Of a stretch of DNA of 36,995 nt, positions 9,029-17,801 are shown in pieces; positions within the stretch are counted from its first letter, which is position 1; every line of letters starts with the position of its first letter. Origin of the DNA: Blastopirellula sp. (lineage in GTDB: Bacteria; Planctomycetota; Planctomycetia; Pirellulales; Pirellulaceae); NCBI GenBank assembly GCA_002701545.1, contig NZVR01000185.1, positions 1 to 36,995 on the forward strand. The letters run 5' to 3'. The notes below the pieces were generated by a model. It did not search any database. It was not told where the DNA came from and saw only the letters and a list, made by a program, of their open reading frames with translations. The position numbers were made by a program, and so were the translations under genes.

Positions 9029-10474
9029 CTACAAGCCGAGCGATTCGTATCGCCAGTCATTTGCCGCGACCATCTCCTCGACGTCCGGCAACACCGAAAA
9101 ACCAAATCCTGGGCACTGCAACGATTCAATCGCCAGTTTTCCATCCACCACCTGAGGTCGTACCAAGCCATCAATTAGCGCGTAACAGTCCGCATGTTCC
9201 TTGAGTGCCGCACGCTGCTGCTGTTCTGGCAAATAGGCAAGTCCCGGATGGAAGTGATAGCCATTGCGTTCCACATGCGTCAAACCAATCGTTGCCGCCA
9301 AACACAAATCCGCCTGCATGGGCACGATACCCACGGAACAAAGATCTTCGCCGGTCATGACAAAATGACTTTGTTTCCCAAAGTCGTTTGCCAACCAGGT
9401 GAGCCCGGCATTGAGCAGGGTTTTGATCGGACCTTTGCAGTTCTTACAGCTAACCCCTCGGTAACCCAATGCCAGAGCTCGAGTGTACGCGTCTAGCTCT
9501 CCATCCGATTCGTCGATGATGACCGGCTTTTTTTGGCCAAGCTGGCGAATCCCTTCCGTGTGCTTTGGTGACAAGGCAATCGCACGATTCAACGGCTGTT
9601 CGATCACCAGGGTGTTGCGCCACAACTGTCGCAGGCGTGCGTCTCCCTCAATGGCGTCCACGAGCTGATCAAATTCCGCAGGTGTTTGATATTGCTCGTT
9701 CCCATCCAAAGTCACACGATAGTCCGATCCACAAGCTTTTTCGACGAGTGCAGCAATCGTGCGCAAACGCTCAAGATCGGTGTCCAGTTGATTGGACACT
9801 TTAATCTTCAAAAAACGTATGCCGAAACGCTCAACGTACTGCTCTAAAGCTTGGGGATATCCATCCTGCAGTTGGTCTGTTGCCGGGATCTCAGCAGCTG
9901 TCAGAGGATCCCCTAAACCCACGGTGTGTCGCACATCGATCTCAGACGTCGGCAGCTTGGGGAGCCAATCCTTCGGTTGCCAAGTCAAGGAATCATGGAT
10001 CGCAGTCGGTTCGATACAAAAGATGTTCTTGCGGACCGCCTCAGCAAAAGACAATCCAACAGCACGGCACATCGCATCCATCAAGGCCCGCTCGACGAGG
10101 CTGACACCAAACGTGGCAAGCAGTGACGTAAATCCTCGCTCACGTGCTACCTCGGCGACGCGTTCGTACAGCGGCAACCATCCCCGAAACAACTCTTGAG
10201 GCGCGGCAAATGACTCCATCGCAACCCGCTGTGCGAGCGCAATCACCTCGAACATATCATCCAATTGTTGCTGGTAGTCCGGTGTCGACTTATCAAACCA
10301 ACCAGACGGCAAGCAATCTCCGCTATAGCCCACGCACCGCCCCGCATCGGTCTCGACAACGGCCTGCAAAATCGCCTGCGGACAACGAGTCAGGCACGTA
10401 TTGCCGTAACGAAAGGGAATTCGTAAGACACTGTTGCGTAGATAAAGTTCAGTGGTGTGCAAACGCAATCGCAT
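9029..10474 (-). CDS. Enolase-superfamily (mandelate racemase/muconate lactonising-type) enzyme
   Basis: The protein has 481 residues from ATG 10474; a TTG at 10510 could add 12. The barrel carries the superfamily signature: K-I-K (K223, K225), VTLDGNEQY (D257), VIEQPL (E292), IDESDG (D321, E322) and a later Lys (K344). This fits Mg2+-assisted proton abstraction next to a carboxylate. At ~480 residues it is longer than typical 350-400-residue members, with extra sequence before the barrel (about 65-215), so it may form its own subgroup. Substrate is unknown. It is the last gene of the minus-strand run, 50 bp after the gluzincin gene, and converges with the GNAT gene. Confidence 0.85.
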   Translation of the reverse strand: MRLRLHTTELYLRNSVLRIPFRYGNTCLTRCPQAILQAVVETDAGRCVGYSGDCLPSGWFDKSTPDYQQQLDDMFEVIALAQRVAMESFAAPQELFRGWLPLYERVAEVARERGFTSLLATFGVSLVERALMDAMCRAVGLSFAEAVRKNIFCIEPTAIHDSLTWQPKDWLPKLPTSEIDVRHTVGLGDPLTAAEIPATDQLQDGYPQALEQYVERFGIRFLKIKVSNQLDTDLERLRTIAALVEKACGSDYRVTLDGNEQYQTPAEFDQLVDAIEGDARLRQLWRNTLVIEQPLNRAIALSPKHTEGIRQLGQKKPVIIDESDGELDAYTRALALGYRGVSCKNCKGPIKTLLNAGLTWLANDFGKQSHFVMTGEDLCSVGIVPMQADLCLAATIGLTHVERNGYHFHPGLAYLPEQQQRAALKEHADCYALIDGLVRPQVVDGKLAIESLQCPGFGFSVLPDVEEMVAANDWRYESLGL

Positions 10475-10524
10475 GCAGGGCAATGTAGCGACCAGACATC
10501 GGCAACGCAATTACCAAGCAGAGC

Positions 10525-11328
10525 TTAATGCAACGTACGGCTCTGCAACAAAGATCGCAAATGATCAGCAACCAGTTGCGGCGCATTTGGCTCCAACGAC
10601 TTGACCACAACCGAGAGCGAGGGAGTTTCCCCAGTCAAGCGCATCCGGGCAACATGATTCCGTAACAGGTCCAGCCGCGGATCCGTCGTTTCCAGCAGCC
10701 AGTGTGCCCACAACCAGGACTCGGCGTAATCTTGCTGGGACATCTGCTCGGGGCGCTCCAACTTCTCGAGCTGTGCCATGTCCGGAAACCACTTGCCAAA
10801 CTTGAGCTGCTCAGCAAGTAACTCGACGTGGGCTGCATTCACACCGCGTTGTCCGCGAGGCACCTCAAAGTATTCCGCAAACCCCTCATCCAACCACAAC
10901 GGCAAATTCGTCAGCACCGCATGCAGGTACCCGTGAGTCACCTCGTGTCGCAAATCTTCTCCCACACGGTCACCCCAATAGGCGTACACTTTCAGGCGTG
11001 TGTCCGTCTCCACGAAAAATGCTCGCCGATCAGGAAAGCTCGGATACTTTTTCGCAATGAATTCGTGGTATTCGCTGGGGGAGTCGAAAAGGAACACGTG
11101 AATCGGCTCGTCCGACAAGGGCAACTGGAGTTTGGCAGCCAAATCCAATCGCCGGGCAACCAACTCGTCCAGCAAGCGGTGCCGTTTCGCCAAGCGAAAA
11201 TCACTGTGAATCACAAGCTGATCACGCTCCACCTGATACGCATTGGGCGAGGAGATTTCTGTGCGCATCAGCGTGCACCCAGAAATCAAAACGCTAGCAA
11301 TGCATACGGCGCGATAAACGGTCTTCAT
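10525..11328 (-). CDS. Lipoprotein zinc metallopeptidase-like protein (DUF1570-like gluzincin)
   Basis: ATG 11328 has GAGG six bases upstream (11335-11338) and gives 267 residues beginning with a lipoprotein signal. The lipobox is LISGC, with Cys18 as the expected lipidated residue. The mature part carries HEVTH (H128, E129, H132), followed after 16 residues by the Glu of LDEGFAEYF (E148). This is the HExxH...E layout of gluzincins with three zinc ligands. It should be an envelope-anchored peptidase; the closest family I can name is DUF1570/peptidase-MA-like. It lies between a DUF1553 protein and an enolase-superfamily gene on the same strand. Confidence 0.82.
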   Translation of the reverse strand: MKTVYRAVCIASVLISGCTLMRTEISSPNAYQVERDQLVIHSDFRLAKRHRLLDELVARRLDLAAKLQLPLSDEPIHVFLFDSPSEYHEFIAKKYPSFPDRRAFFVETDTRLKVYAYWGDRVGEDLRHEVTHGYLHAVLTNLPLWLDEGFAEYFEVPRGQRGVNAAHVELLAEQLKFGKWFPDMAQLEKLERPEQMSQQDYAESWLWAHWLLETTDPRLDLLRNHVARMRLTGETPSLSVVVKSLEPNAPQLVADHLRSLLQSRTLH

Positions 11329-11436
11329 GATCATCCTCGTATCGAGGCGGCAGTGTAGCAAAGATGACCACACGACCGAATGGCAACCCTTTTCGGTGGC
11401 TAGCAGCAAAAGAACGGTGCGCCAGGCTCTCAAACG

Positions 11437-11475
11437 CCGCTCCACAGGGCCGCTCTACAGGACCGCTCTACAGGA
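11437..11475. repeat. Three 13-bp tandem repeats next to a stop codon
   Basis: Units at 11437-11449, 11450-11462 and 11463-11475. The last two are identical (CCGCTCTACAGGA) and the first differs at two bases. The array ends two bases before the stop codon of the minus-strand PSCyt1-DUF1549-DUF1553 gene, so it lies in that gene's 3' untranslated region. Confidence 0.85.
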
Positions 11476-11477
11476 CC

Positions 11478-14243
11478 TTAGGGCACAAAGACAAATTCAT
11501 TGCTATTGAGCAACGCTCGGGTGAATTGCGTCAGACCAAACTCGCGGATGAACTCCACCGCCGGCTGCACTTCGGAATCTTCCGCCGGCCGCCCGAAAGC
11601 CAACCTGTATGCCAGCCGAACCTGAGCGGTGTGCGTATCCCCCGCTTCAGCGACCAACCGTTCCGCCAAGATCTTCGCTTGTTGATTGACGAAGACACTA
11701 TTCAACAGGTTGAGCGCCTGCAACGGTGTGGTCGATCGACTTCGCTTCGGCACGACTTGGCTTGCATCCGGACAATCGAACACACCAAAAACGGAGTCTT
11801 TTTCTTGCCGCACCTTTTCCATGTAGATCATCCGCCGCCAATCTTCAGCGGAATAAGATGTCTTCGGGAAATAGTGCCGCACGTTTTCCATTTGCACTTC
11901 AAACGCGCTAAAGCCTTGCCCACCTAAGCTAGGATTCAACGCACCGCTCACGGCCAAAATCGAATCCCGAATTGCTTCCGCTTCTAGCCGGCGTGGCGGA
12001 TATCGCCACAAAAGACGTGATCCCGCATCCACTTGCAGCGCTGTCGCCACCGGCAAACTTGACTGCTGCCACGTTTCCGACAATAGAATCTGCCGGTGGA
12101 GTTGCTTCAGTGACCAGCGTTGGTGTATCAGCTCGGACGCCAGCCAATCCAATAACTCGGGATGCGTTGGCGCAGTGCCGTTGGCACCCAAGTCATTTGG
12201 CGTATCCACCAATCCCACACCAAAATGAAATTGCCACAGCCGATTGACGATCACCCGCGCGGTCAGTGGATTTGCTTCACTCGCCACCCACTTTGCCAAT
12301 GCCAATCGCCGCATCGCCTCAGGCGTATCGGCCTGTAAGTCGAGTGACCCGAGCGCCAATACGGTATCTGGCACAACCGCTTCGCGAGGTGCTGTCGGAT
12401 CCCCTCGGTAGAGCCGATACGTTGGACCAGGCTGTGTGAATCGCCCGGCATAGACCTGCACGGGTCGCGCAAACTGCTCGCGTTCCTGCATCACCGACTG
12501 GAGACGCTTTAGCATTCGCCTTCCCGATTCAGCCTCTGCTGGTATCTGTGAAAAATCGTATTGTGTTGCGAGATCCGCCTTGGTTTGAAATGCAACTCGA
12601 TCGTCGGAACTTGCAACCGTCTCCCATTTGCCTGGTTCTTCTGCGACTTCAATGCGATATCGTACGGCGAGCCGGTCTGCGTATTTTTGTTCGCGATCAC
12701 GAGCCCACACGATCCGATCGATATTCGCAGGTTGGGCCAACTCAATCTGCACCCATCCCCCGGTTTGCTGTTTGGCGATCCAACTATGTGCATTCCCGTA
12801 GCGACCGTCATTAATGTGCGCGAGTTTATGGAGTCGGTGAACAAAGTCTCCTGACGAAGTAGGTTTCGCACCCTCACTCGCAAGTGCTACGTTTTTGCTC
12901 CCGGCAAAAACCTCCAGCTCGTCAATACACGGTTCACCTTGGTTTGTTTCCAGAATCGTGAAGCGAACAAAACGCGCGCGGCGGGCACTAAATTGCTCCT
13001 CATTCAAACCGGTTTTAACTGCAGGTCGCAGCGGCTTCCGTTTGGCAAACTTGGCAAGCTTCCCTTTCAGCTCACTGATTTGCTTATCGCGAACTTCCAA
13101 GCCACGCTGTTGCTCTGCGGTCACAGGCAGCACGCTTTCCGCATGCTGGACACCGGAAAACACCGCCTGCAAAGCGTAGTAGTCTGACTGCCGAATGGAA
13201 TCAAATTTGTGATTGTGACAACGGGCGCAACCGAGAGTAAGACCTAAAAACGCCGTACCCGTTGCGTTGATCATGTCGGCCAGTTCGTCTTGGCGTTGCG
13301 TCAACCGCAACAACGCGTCTTGTCCTTTGACGATGTCATACGGACCCGCGACTAGGAATCCCGTGCCAACTGGATCCCCGAGTTGATCGCCCGCCAGTTG
13401 CGCTGCAACAAACGTGTCGTACGGTTTGTCACCATTGAGCGAGTCAATTACCCAGTCACGATATCGCCACGCGTTCGGGCGTTCACGGTTGGTTTCAAAC
13501 CCATGCGTCTCACCAAAACGTACGATATCCAACCAATGGGTTCCCCAACGTTCACCATAATGCGGACTAGCCATCACGCGGTCGACTAAACGCGCCCAGG
13601 CATCGGGTCGTTCGTCCGCCACATAAGCGTCTATCGCATCCGGCTCCGGCGGCAGACCGAGCATCACCAGATACAGTCTACGAATGAGCAAGCGTCGCTT
13701 GGCGCGGGATGAGCTGTGCAGCCCCACTTGACTCAAACTGGCTTGGACCAAGGTGTCGATCGCATGCTGCTGAGTTGCCGCATCCAGTGACGGACGCGTA
13801 ATCGGCCGCCATGACCAATGGTCATTTTGAGTCTCCGCCAAAGCTGCTTGCGCCGCAGCCCAACTGGGCGCGTGATCGATCCAACGCTGAATGATCTTGA
13901 CCTCGCCGTCCGAGAGACGATCGCCTTCGGGCGGCATCCGCCGTTTGACGTCGGTGCTGGTCACCAATTCCACCAGGTAACTTGCTGCACTCTTGCCGGG
14001 GACGACCACACGTTCACCGGAATCACCTCCTTGCAGTGCGGCTTGCACACTATCCAGCCGCAAAGCCGACTCCTGGGTATCAGGACCGTGGCAGTCGTAG
14101 CAATGCGTTTTCAAGATCGGAACGACGTCTCGTTCGTAGTCCACTTCGTCTGCAGACAACGGGGCAACGGCCATCGCCAAGCTACCGAACCAGGCGATAG
14201 CGAGCAACCAAGGTAATCGTTTCGACAATGACACAGGTTCCAC
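11478..14243 (-). CDS. Planctomycete PSCyt1-DUF1549-DUF1553 protein with discoidin-like insert
   Basis: The protein has 921 residues from GTG 14243 (GGA six bases upstream), starting 16 bp after the propeller gene. In order: a signal peptide (about 8-31); a PSCyt1 cytochrome-like domain with CYDCH (C48, C51, H52) and MPP (M107); DUF1549 (about 160-370) with a second CxxCH (C339, C342, H343); a discoidin/F5-8C-like insert (about 421-552, with FVRFTI, DELEVF and WVQIEL); and DUF1553 (about 630-905). CxxCH implies covalent haem. In planctomycetes such proteins are often linked to sulfated or complex polysaccharide degradation, which would fit a carbohydrate-binding insert. The usual DUF1501 partner is absent here. 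Confidence 0.9.
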   Translation of the reverse strand: MEPVSLSKRLPWLLAIAWFGSLAMAVAPLSADEVDYERDVVPILKTHCYDCHGPDTQESALRLDSVQAALQGGDSGERVVVPGKSAASYLVELVTSTDVKRRMPPEGDRLSDGEVKIIQRWIDHAPSWAAAQAALAETQNDHWSWRPITRPSLDAATQQHAIDTLVQASLSQVGLHSSSRAKRRLLIRRLYLVMLGLPPEPDAIDAYVADERPDAWARLVDRVMASPHYGERWGTHWLDIVRFGETHGFETNRERPNAWRYRDWVIDSLNGDKPYDTFVAAQLAGDQLGDPVGTGFLVAGPYDIVKGQDALLRLTQRQDELADMINATGTAFLGLTLGCARCHNHKFDSIRQSDYYALQAVFSGVQHAESVLPVTAEQQRGLEVRDKQISELKGKLAKFAKRKPLRPAVKTGLNEEQFSARRARFVRFTILETNQGEPCIDELEVFAGSKNVALASEGAKPTSSGDFVHRLHKLAHINDGRYGNAHSWIAKQQTGGWVQIELAQPANIDRIVWARDREQKYADRLAVRYRIEVAEEPGKWETVASSDDRVAFQTKADLATQYDFSQIPAEAESGRRMLKRLQSVMQEREQFARPVQVYAGRFTQPGPTYRLYRGDPTAPREAVVPDTVLALGSLDLQADTPEAMRRLALAKWVASEANPLTARVIVNRLWQFHFGVGLVDTPNDLGANGTAPTHPELLDWLASELIHQRWSLKQLHRQILLSETWQQSSLPVATALQVDAGSRLLWRYPPRRLEAEAIRDSILAVSGALNPSLGGQGFSAFEVQMENVRHYFPKTSYSAEDWRRMIYMEKVRQEKDSVFGVFDCPDASQVVPKRSRSTTPLQALNLLNSVFVNQQAKILAERLVAEAGDTHTAQVRLAYRLAFGRPAEDSEVQPAVEFIREFGLTQFTRALLNSNEFVFVP

Positions 14244-14259
14244 TTTCGATCCACATCCG

Positions 14260-15207
14260 CTATTTGAGAGTATTCTTTTCCAACGGCTTGCCGTTGGTCG
14301 TCAGAATCTGGAAATGATGGAATCCACTGTTCATTCCGTTGTAACGCCATACGACTTTTTTATCGCGCGTTACCTCAAACAGTTTGACGGCATCACCCTT
14401 GGCATGATAACTCGAAATCACCGTGTTCCCGTTCGGCAAACGCTGCGCTCCACACGCGTCGTCGAACAGATTTTCGCCAAGATCTTCATTGTCAACACTC
14501 CAAACAATGTCCCCACCTGCATTGACCTCAATAATGCGATTGCCGTTGGTGCAAGCAATCAACGTGTTGCCATTACTTAAACGTATTGCTGTGAACGGCC
14601 AATCACGCTTGCCGCGCCCGCGATCGTCCGTCGGAAACATGGACAACACCTTTCCGTTGGCCGGATCGTACTCTTTCACTGCGAAGTCCAATAAATGTGG
14701 CGCCAGATAGTTACCGTTTGGCAAGACTCGTAACATGCGCGTCTGCATATGAAAATTATTTTTCTGACAAGCCAACGGAGTGGATCGCACTACGTTGCCG
14801 CTCGGATTCACCACGACCGCCTGCGGTTCCGGACCTAGCTCGACAACGAGGTAATTCCCGTCCGCCAGTTTTTGTACCGTACTGGTCTCTTTCTGCTGTC
14901 CCTGGTAGGCAAAGATCGTTTTCTTGGTCTGACGATCGACTTCAATCGCTCCGCCATTTGGAAATCCTGGAGTGCTATAAAGCGCTAACAGGACATTGCC
15001 ATTCGGCAAAACCCACCCATCACTGGCCGGCTTCGCAAGCTTCCACACTACCTTCCCACTGTCGTCCACAATGACTGCCTGATTCGCCTTGCCGACACCC
15101 AAAAACGAATGCGTCACCGTGTCCGCCGCCGAAACAACAGTCGTCCACAGCATCACCATACTGATCACCAACGGTAAAGCACCCTGGCGGTTTGGGAAAA
15201 TCATCAT
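14260..15207 (-). CDS. Exported beta-propeller protein (PQQ/NHL-like)
   Basis: ATG 15207 has GAGGAG nine bases upstream (15217-15222) and begins a signal peptide with likely cleavage after VSA27, giving 315 residues. The frame itself reaches ATG 15330. The mature part consists of repeats of about 45 residues, each containing a variant of L-P-N-G-N (LPNGNVLLAL, LADGNYLVVE, LPNGNYLAPH, LSNGNTLIAC, LPNGNTVISS). These are blades of a propeller of perhaps six blades. No catalytic residues are recognised. It sits 16 bp before the DUF1549/DUF1553 gene and is very likely co-transcribed with it, so it may be its periplasmic partner. Confidence 0.85.
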   Translation of the reverse strand: MMIFPNRQGALPLVISMVMLWTTVVSAADTVTHSFLGVGKANQAVIVDDSGKVVWKLAKPASDGWVLPNGNVLLALYSTPGFPNGGAIEVDRQTKKTIFAYQGQQKETSTVQKLADGNYLVVELGPEPQAVVVNPSGNVVRSTPLACQKNNFHMQTRMLRVLPNGNYLAPHLLDFAVKEYDPANGKVLSMFPTDDRGRGKRDWPFTAIRLSNGNTLIACTNGNRIIEVNAGGDIVWSVDNEDLGENLFDDACGAQRLPNGNTVISSYHAKGDAVKLFEVTRDKKVVWRYNGMNSGFHHFQILTTNGKPLEKNTLK

Positions 15208-15338
15208 CGACACAAACTCCTCATCTAAATTGGCTTTCCACGCATCAGACGCATCCAGTCTAACGACGCGCTCGCTGACGTGCCACTTGGACTCCACCAC
15301 TTGATCCGATTCACCACTCAGGACACGCATCCTGCTGC

Positions 15339-15367
15339 GCAGAGACCTATTTCACGTAGGTCGCTGC
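15339..15367. other. Intergenic hairpin between NPCBM and propeller genes
   Basis: GACCTA (15344-15349) pairs with TAGGTC (15357-15362). The stem extends past one mismatch by GCAG/CTGC. No T tract follows on either strand, so this is not a standard terminator. It could be a weak terminator, a processing site or chance. Confidence 0.3.
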
Positions 15368-15415
15368 CCGATACACAGAAGGATTCGCAGCGTGGCCCTG
15401 CAGAGGAATCTCACA

Positions 15416-16666
15416 TCAGCGCGCAAAATAGAGATTCAACCAATCGGCGTAGTCCAGGACATCTCCCTGGTCGGCAAATTCGACCACCAGCATCACACCG
15501 CGGGCATTCGCCACATCGACAGACAATGGCGCTGGTCGGGCCCCGCCACGCACAGGTTCACTTCGAAATACGGTTTGCCAACCTTCCTCCGGGCGGTTCA
15601 CGAAAACTCGATACAGGACACTCCCTCCTTGACCGGCCTGATCATCAATCGCCAACTGCCCTTCCAATCGCGTAACACCCTTGGGCACGGAATAAACGAG
15701 CCGCGAAGTACTGTGCATGCCCACACCCTTCAGCGTTAACTCGGCGCCGGCCCGCAGCCTTCCGCCGAGCACATTGCGATCCGGTTGATACTCCCAACGA
15801 CGCTGTAAAAAAGGAATGTGCTTGTAGTCGATTACCTTGAGGTCCGAGAGGTAAAGACAGTCGCCACCCAGCGGCTGTAAACAGACGGTCACATCCACCA
15901 CCGTCTCCAGATCGGTATCGATTTCCAACCCACACACCAGTCGCAACATCATGCTGCGTTTCGTTTGGACTTTGGCTACCCATAATAAACTGCCATCGTC
16001 CAGCCCAAAACCGCAACGCAATCCGCGCAGACTCGGGGTCTTTCGTAGCGCAGGATCGAAGATCACCGCCGTGATCTTTTCGTAACGTATCGCGACCGGC
16101 TCGTCCGCAGACGGCAGACGAATGTTAATTTTGGTCAACACGTCATCTGCCGACCTGGGTCCGACTCGCGGTTTCTCAGAAATGACCCCCTGGACTACGT
16201 CACCATTTTCCATCAGCAATCGATCTTGAGTCCCTGCCGCCGTGCGAATCTGATCCAGCAGCAGGTCCCGACGCAAGGGATCCATCGGCGGCTCCAACAC
16301 CATGCCGGCGACCTGTGCCAAAGGGATTGCAAGTTCCCCAAACACATCGCTGTAGACAGACAGGGTGTCATCATCAATGGACAGAATTTCAGCAACCAGT
16401 ACTCCACCATCGGCGAGCACGACCTGTGCCCCGGAATCATCATCCCGGTACGCCCCCCACCGCACCAAGCGACGTCCCGCAACTTCGCGTTCCTGACCGT
16501 CAACTGCGAATGTAAAGGTCCAATCGTCGGCGATGTCCGCCAATTTGGCAGATACAGGATCCGCATCCAGCGTGAAGCAACGGCGCTCCTGTTCCGCCGC
16601 CGGTAGTTGACAAACCAGCGCGCAACACACAAACAGGAATGTCCGGAAAAACACCATTCTCGACAT
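15416..16666 (-). CDS. Exported NPCBM-domain protein
   Basis: The protein has 416 residues from ATG 16666, five bases after the stop of the upstream cyclase-fold gene; a TTG at 16675 would overlap it. It begins with a signal peptide (hydrophobic core about 6-20, cleavage near A23-A24). The N-terminal ~270 residues are beta-rich and not recognised. The last ~140 match the NPCBM (GH98-type carbohydrate-binding) pattern, with LKGVGMHS, then LEGQLAIDD, VLYRVFVN and a terminal WLNLYFAR. It probably binds glycans in the periplasm or on the cell surface. Tight spacing places it in an operon with the cyclase-fold gene. Confidence 0.82.
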   Translation of the reverse strand: MSRMVFFRTFLFVCCALVCQLPAAEQERRCFTLDADPVSAKLADIADDWTFTFAVDGQEREVAGRRLVRWGAYRDDDSGAQVVLADGGVLVAEILSIDDDTLSVYSDVFGELAIPLAQVAGMVLEPPMDPLRRDLLLDQIRTAAGTQDRLLMENGDVVQGVISEKPRVGPRSADDVLTKINIRLPSADEPVAIRYEKITAVIFDPALRKTPSLRGLRCGFGLDDGSLLWVAKVQTKRSMMLRLVCGLEIDTDLETVVDVTVCLQPLGGDCLYLSDLKVIDYKHIPFLQRRWEYQPDRNVLGGRLRAGAELTLKGVGMHSTSRLVYSVPKGVTRLEGQLAIDDQAGQGGSVLYRVFVNRPEEGWQTVFRSEPVRGGARPAPLSVDVANARGVMLVVEFADQGDVLDYADWLNLYFAR

Positions 16667-16671
16667 CGCGA

Positions 16672-17727
16672 TCAATTCTGAAAAATTGGCAAGTAGTTGT
16701 TAGGCATCTGCAAAACAATACAGGCCATCGCGGTCCCGTATTCCGGACAGATTTGCGAGAACCAAGCTCCTTCGTCGCGTTGTTTATTCAGCAACACGTC
16801 ATGGATCGCCGGATACCACTTCTTCCAACGTTCACCACCGGCATGCCACATGGCTTGAACACCATAGTAGTGTCCATAAAAGAAATGCCCACCGCGCACG
16901 GGAGCATCAGCATGGGGCACATGCTGCATGAGGTAGTCAAGCCCACGCTCCAACTCTTCTCCCTCATAGATCCCAGCGCTATACAATGCCACGACTCCGG
17001 CGGCACTTCGCGGAAACAGGCTTTCTCCTGGCTGGCTCAACATGTACATGAAGCCGCCATCCGCGTTCTGACTTTGCTTGACGTACTCAATGCATTTCTC
17101 GATCGTTTCATTGGGCACGTAGATACCGGCGTTACGTGCCGCACGCAGCGCCATCACTTGGCAGATGGTAACCGAGATATCCGCATCCAGCTTTTTGGGT
17201 TCGTAGCGCCACCCACCCTCATCGTTTTGGGTTTCCACAATGAGCTTGATTGCCTTTTCCAGCTTTTCACGGAGTGCTGGATTTCGCGACATCCCGTGAG
17301 CTTCGGCAAGAAACAAGGTGGCAAACCCGTGACCATACATGCGTCCTCGCCCCGCACTCGCGGCAGCTGTAATAAACCCACTCGGTTGCACATTGTTGAG
17401 GATATAGTTCAGCGATCGCTGGACTTGCTGTCCAAAACGCCCGCGTCCCGGCGTGCTACCGCTCGCCATAAACGCCATCCCACTGAGCGCGCAGACGGCG
17501 ACATTTCGGCTATAACCGCGCGATCCGAACGAACCATCTTCATTCTGCTGGCTCTTGAGATATGCCAACCCTTTGCGAATTGCCTCGCGCGTCTCCGGCT
17601 TCATGAGATTCCGCGATGACTTCCGCGAGTTCCTATCCTGCCCCCAGGCAGTCCCCGTCAGCGCACTGCAGAAGCCGGCAGTCACACCTGCCATCCACTC
17701 GCGACGCTCCAAACAATGCCGTGCCAT
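16672..17727 (-). CDS. Exported prenyltransferase/squalene-cyclase-fold repeat protein
   Basis: The protein has 351 residues from ATG 17727. The N-terminus (ERREWMAG, then a hydrophobic stretch ending TAWGQ) looks like a secretory, possibly Tat-type signal. The mature part has the alpha/alpha-barrel repeat of squalene cyclases and prenyltransferase beta subunits, with QW-like turns QNEDGSFG (61-68), QNDEGGW (167-173), QNADGGF (220-226) and QRDEGAW (316-322). The DxDD acid motif of class II terpene cyclases is not present; only D-A-D-I occurs at 181-184. A binding or scaffold role is therefore as likely as catalysis. The operon context is membrane vWA and coiled-coil proteins, not isoprenoid genes. 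Confidence 0.85.
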   Translation of the reverse strand: MARHCLERREWMAGVTAGFCSALTGTAWGQDRNSRKSSRNLMKPETREAIRKGLAYLKSQQNEDGSFGSRGYSRNVAVCALSGMAFMASGSTPGRGRFGQQVQRSLNYILNNVQPSGFITAAASAGRGRMYGHGFATLFLAEAHGMSRNPALREKLEKAIKLIVETQNDEGGWRYEPKKLDADISVTICQVMALRAARNAGIYVPNETIEKCIEYVKQSQNADGGFMYMLSQPGESLFPRSAAGVVALYSAGIYEGEELERGLDYLMQHVPHADAPVRGGHFFYGHYYGVQAMWHAGGERWKKWYPAIHDVLLNKQRDEGAWFSQICPEYGTAMACIVLQMPNNYLPIFQN

Positions 17728-17801
17728 GGACAGGCTCTCACCAACGTTAGAATTTTGACCAGCTGTGCAATGATGGGTGGGGAAATCGAAAACCGCAGCG
17801 C

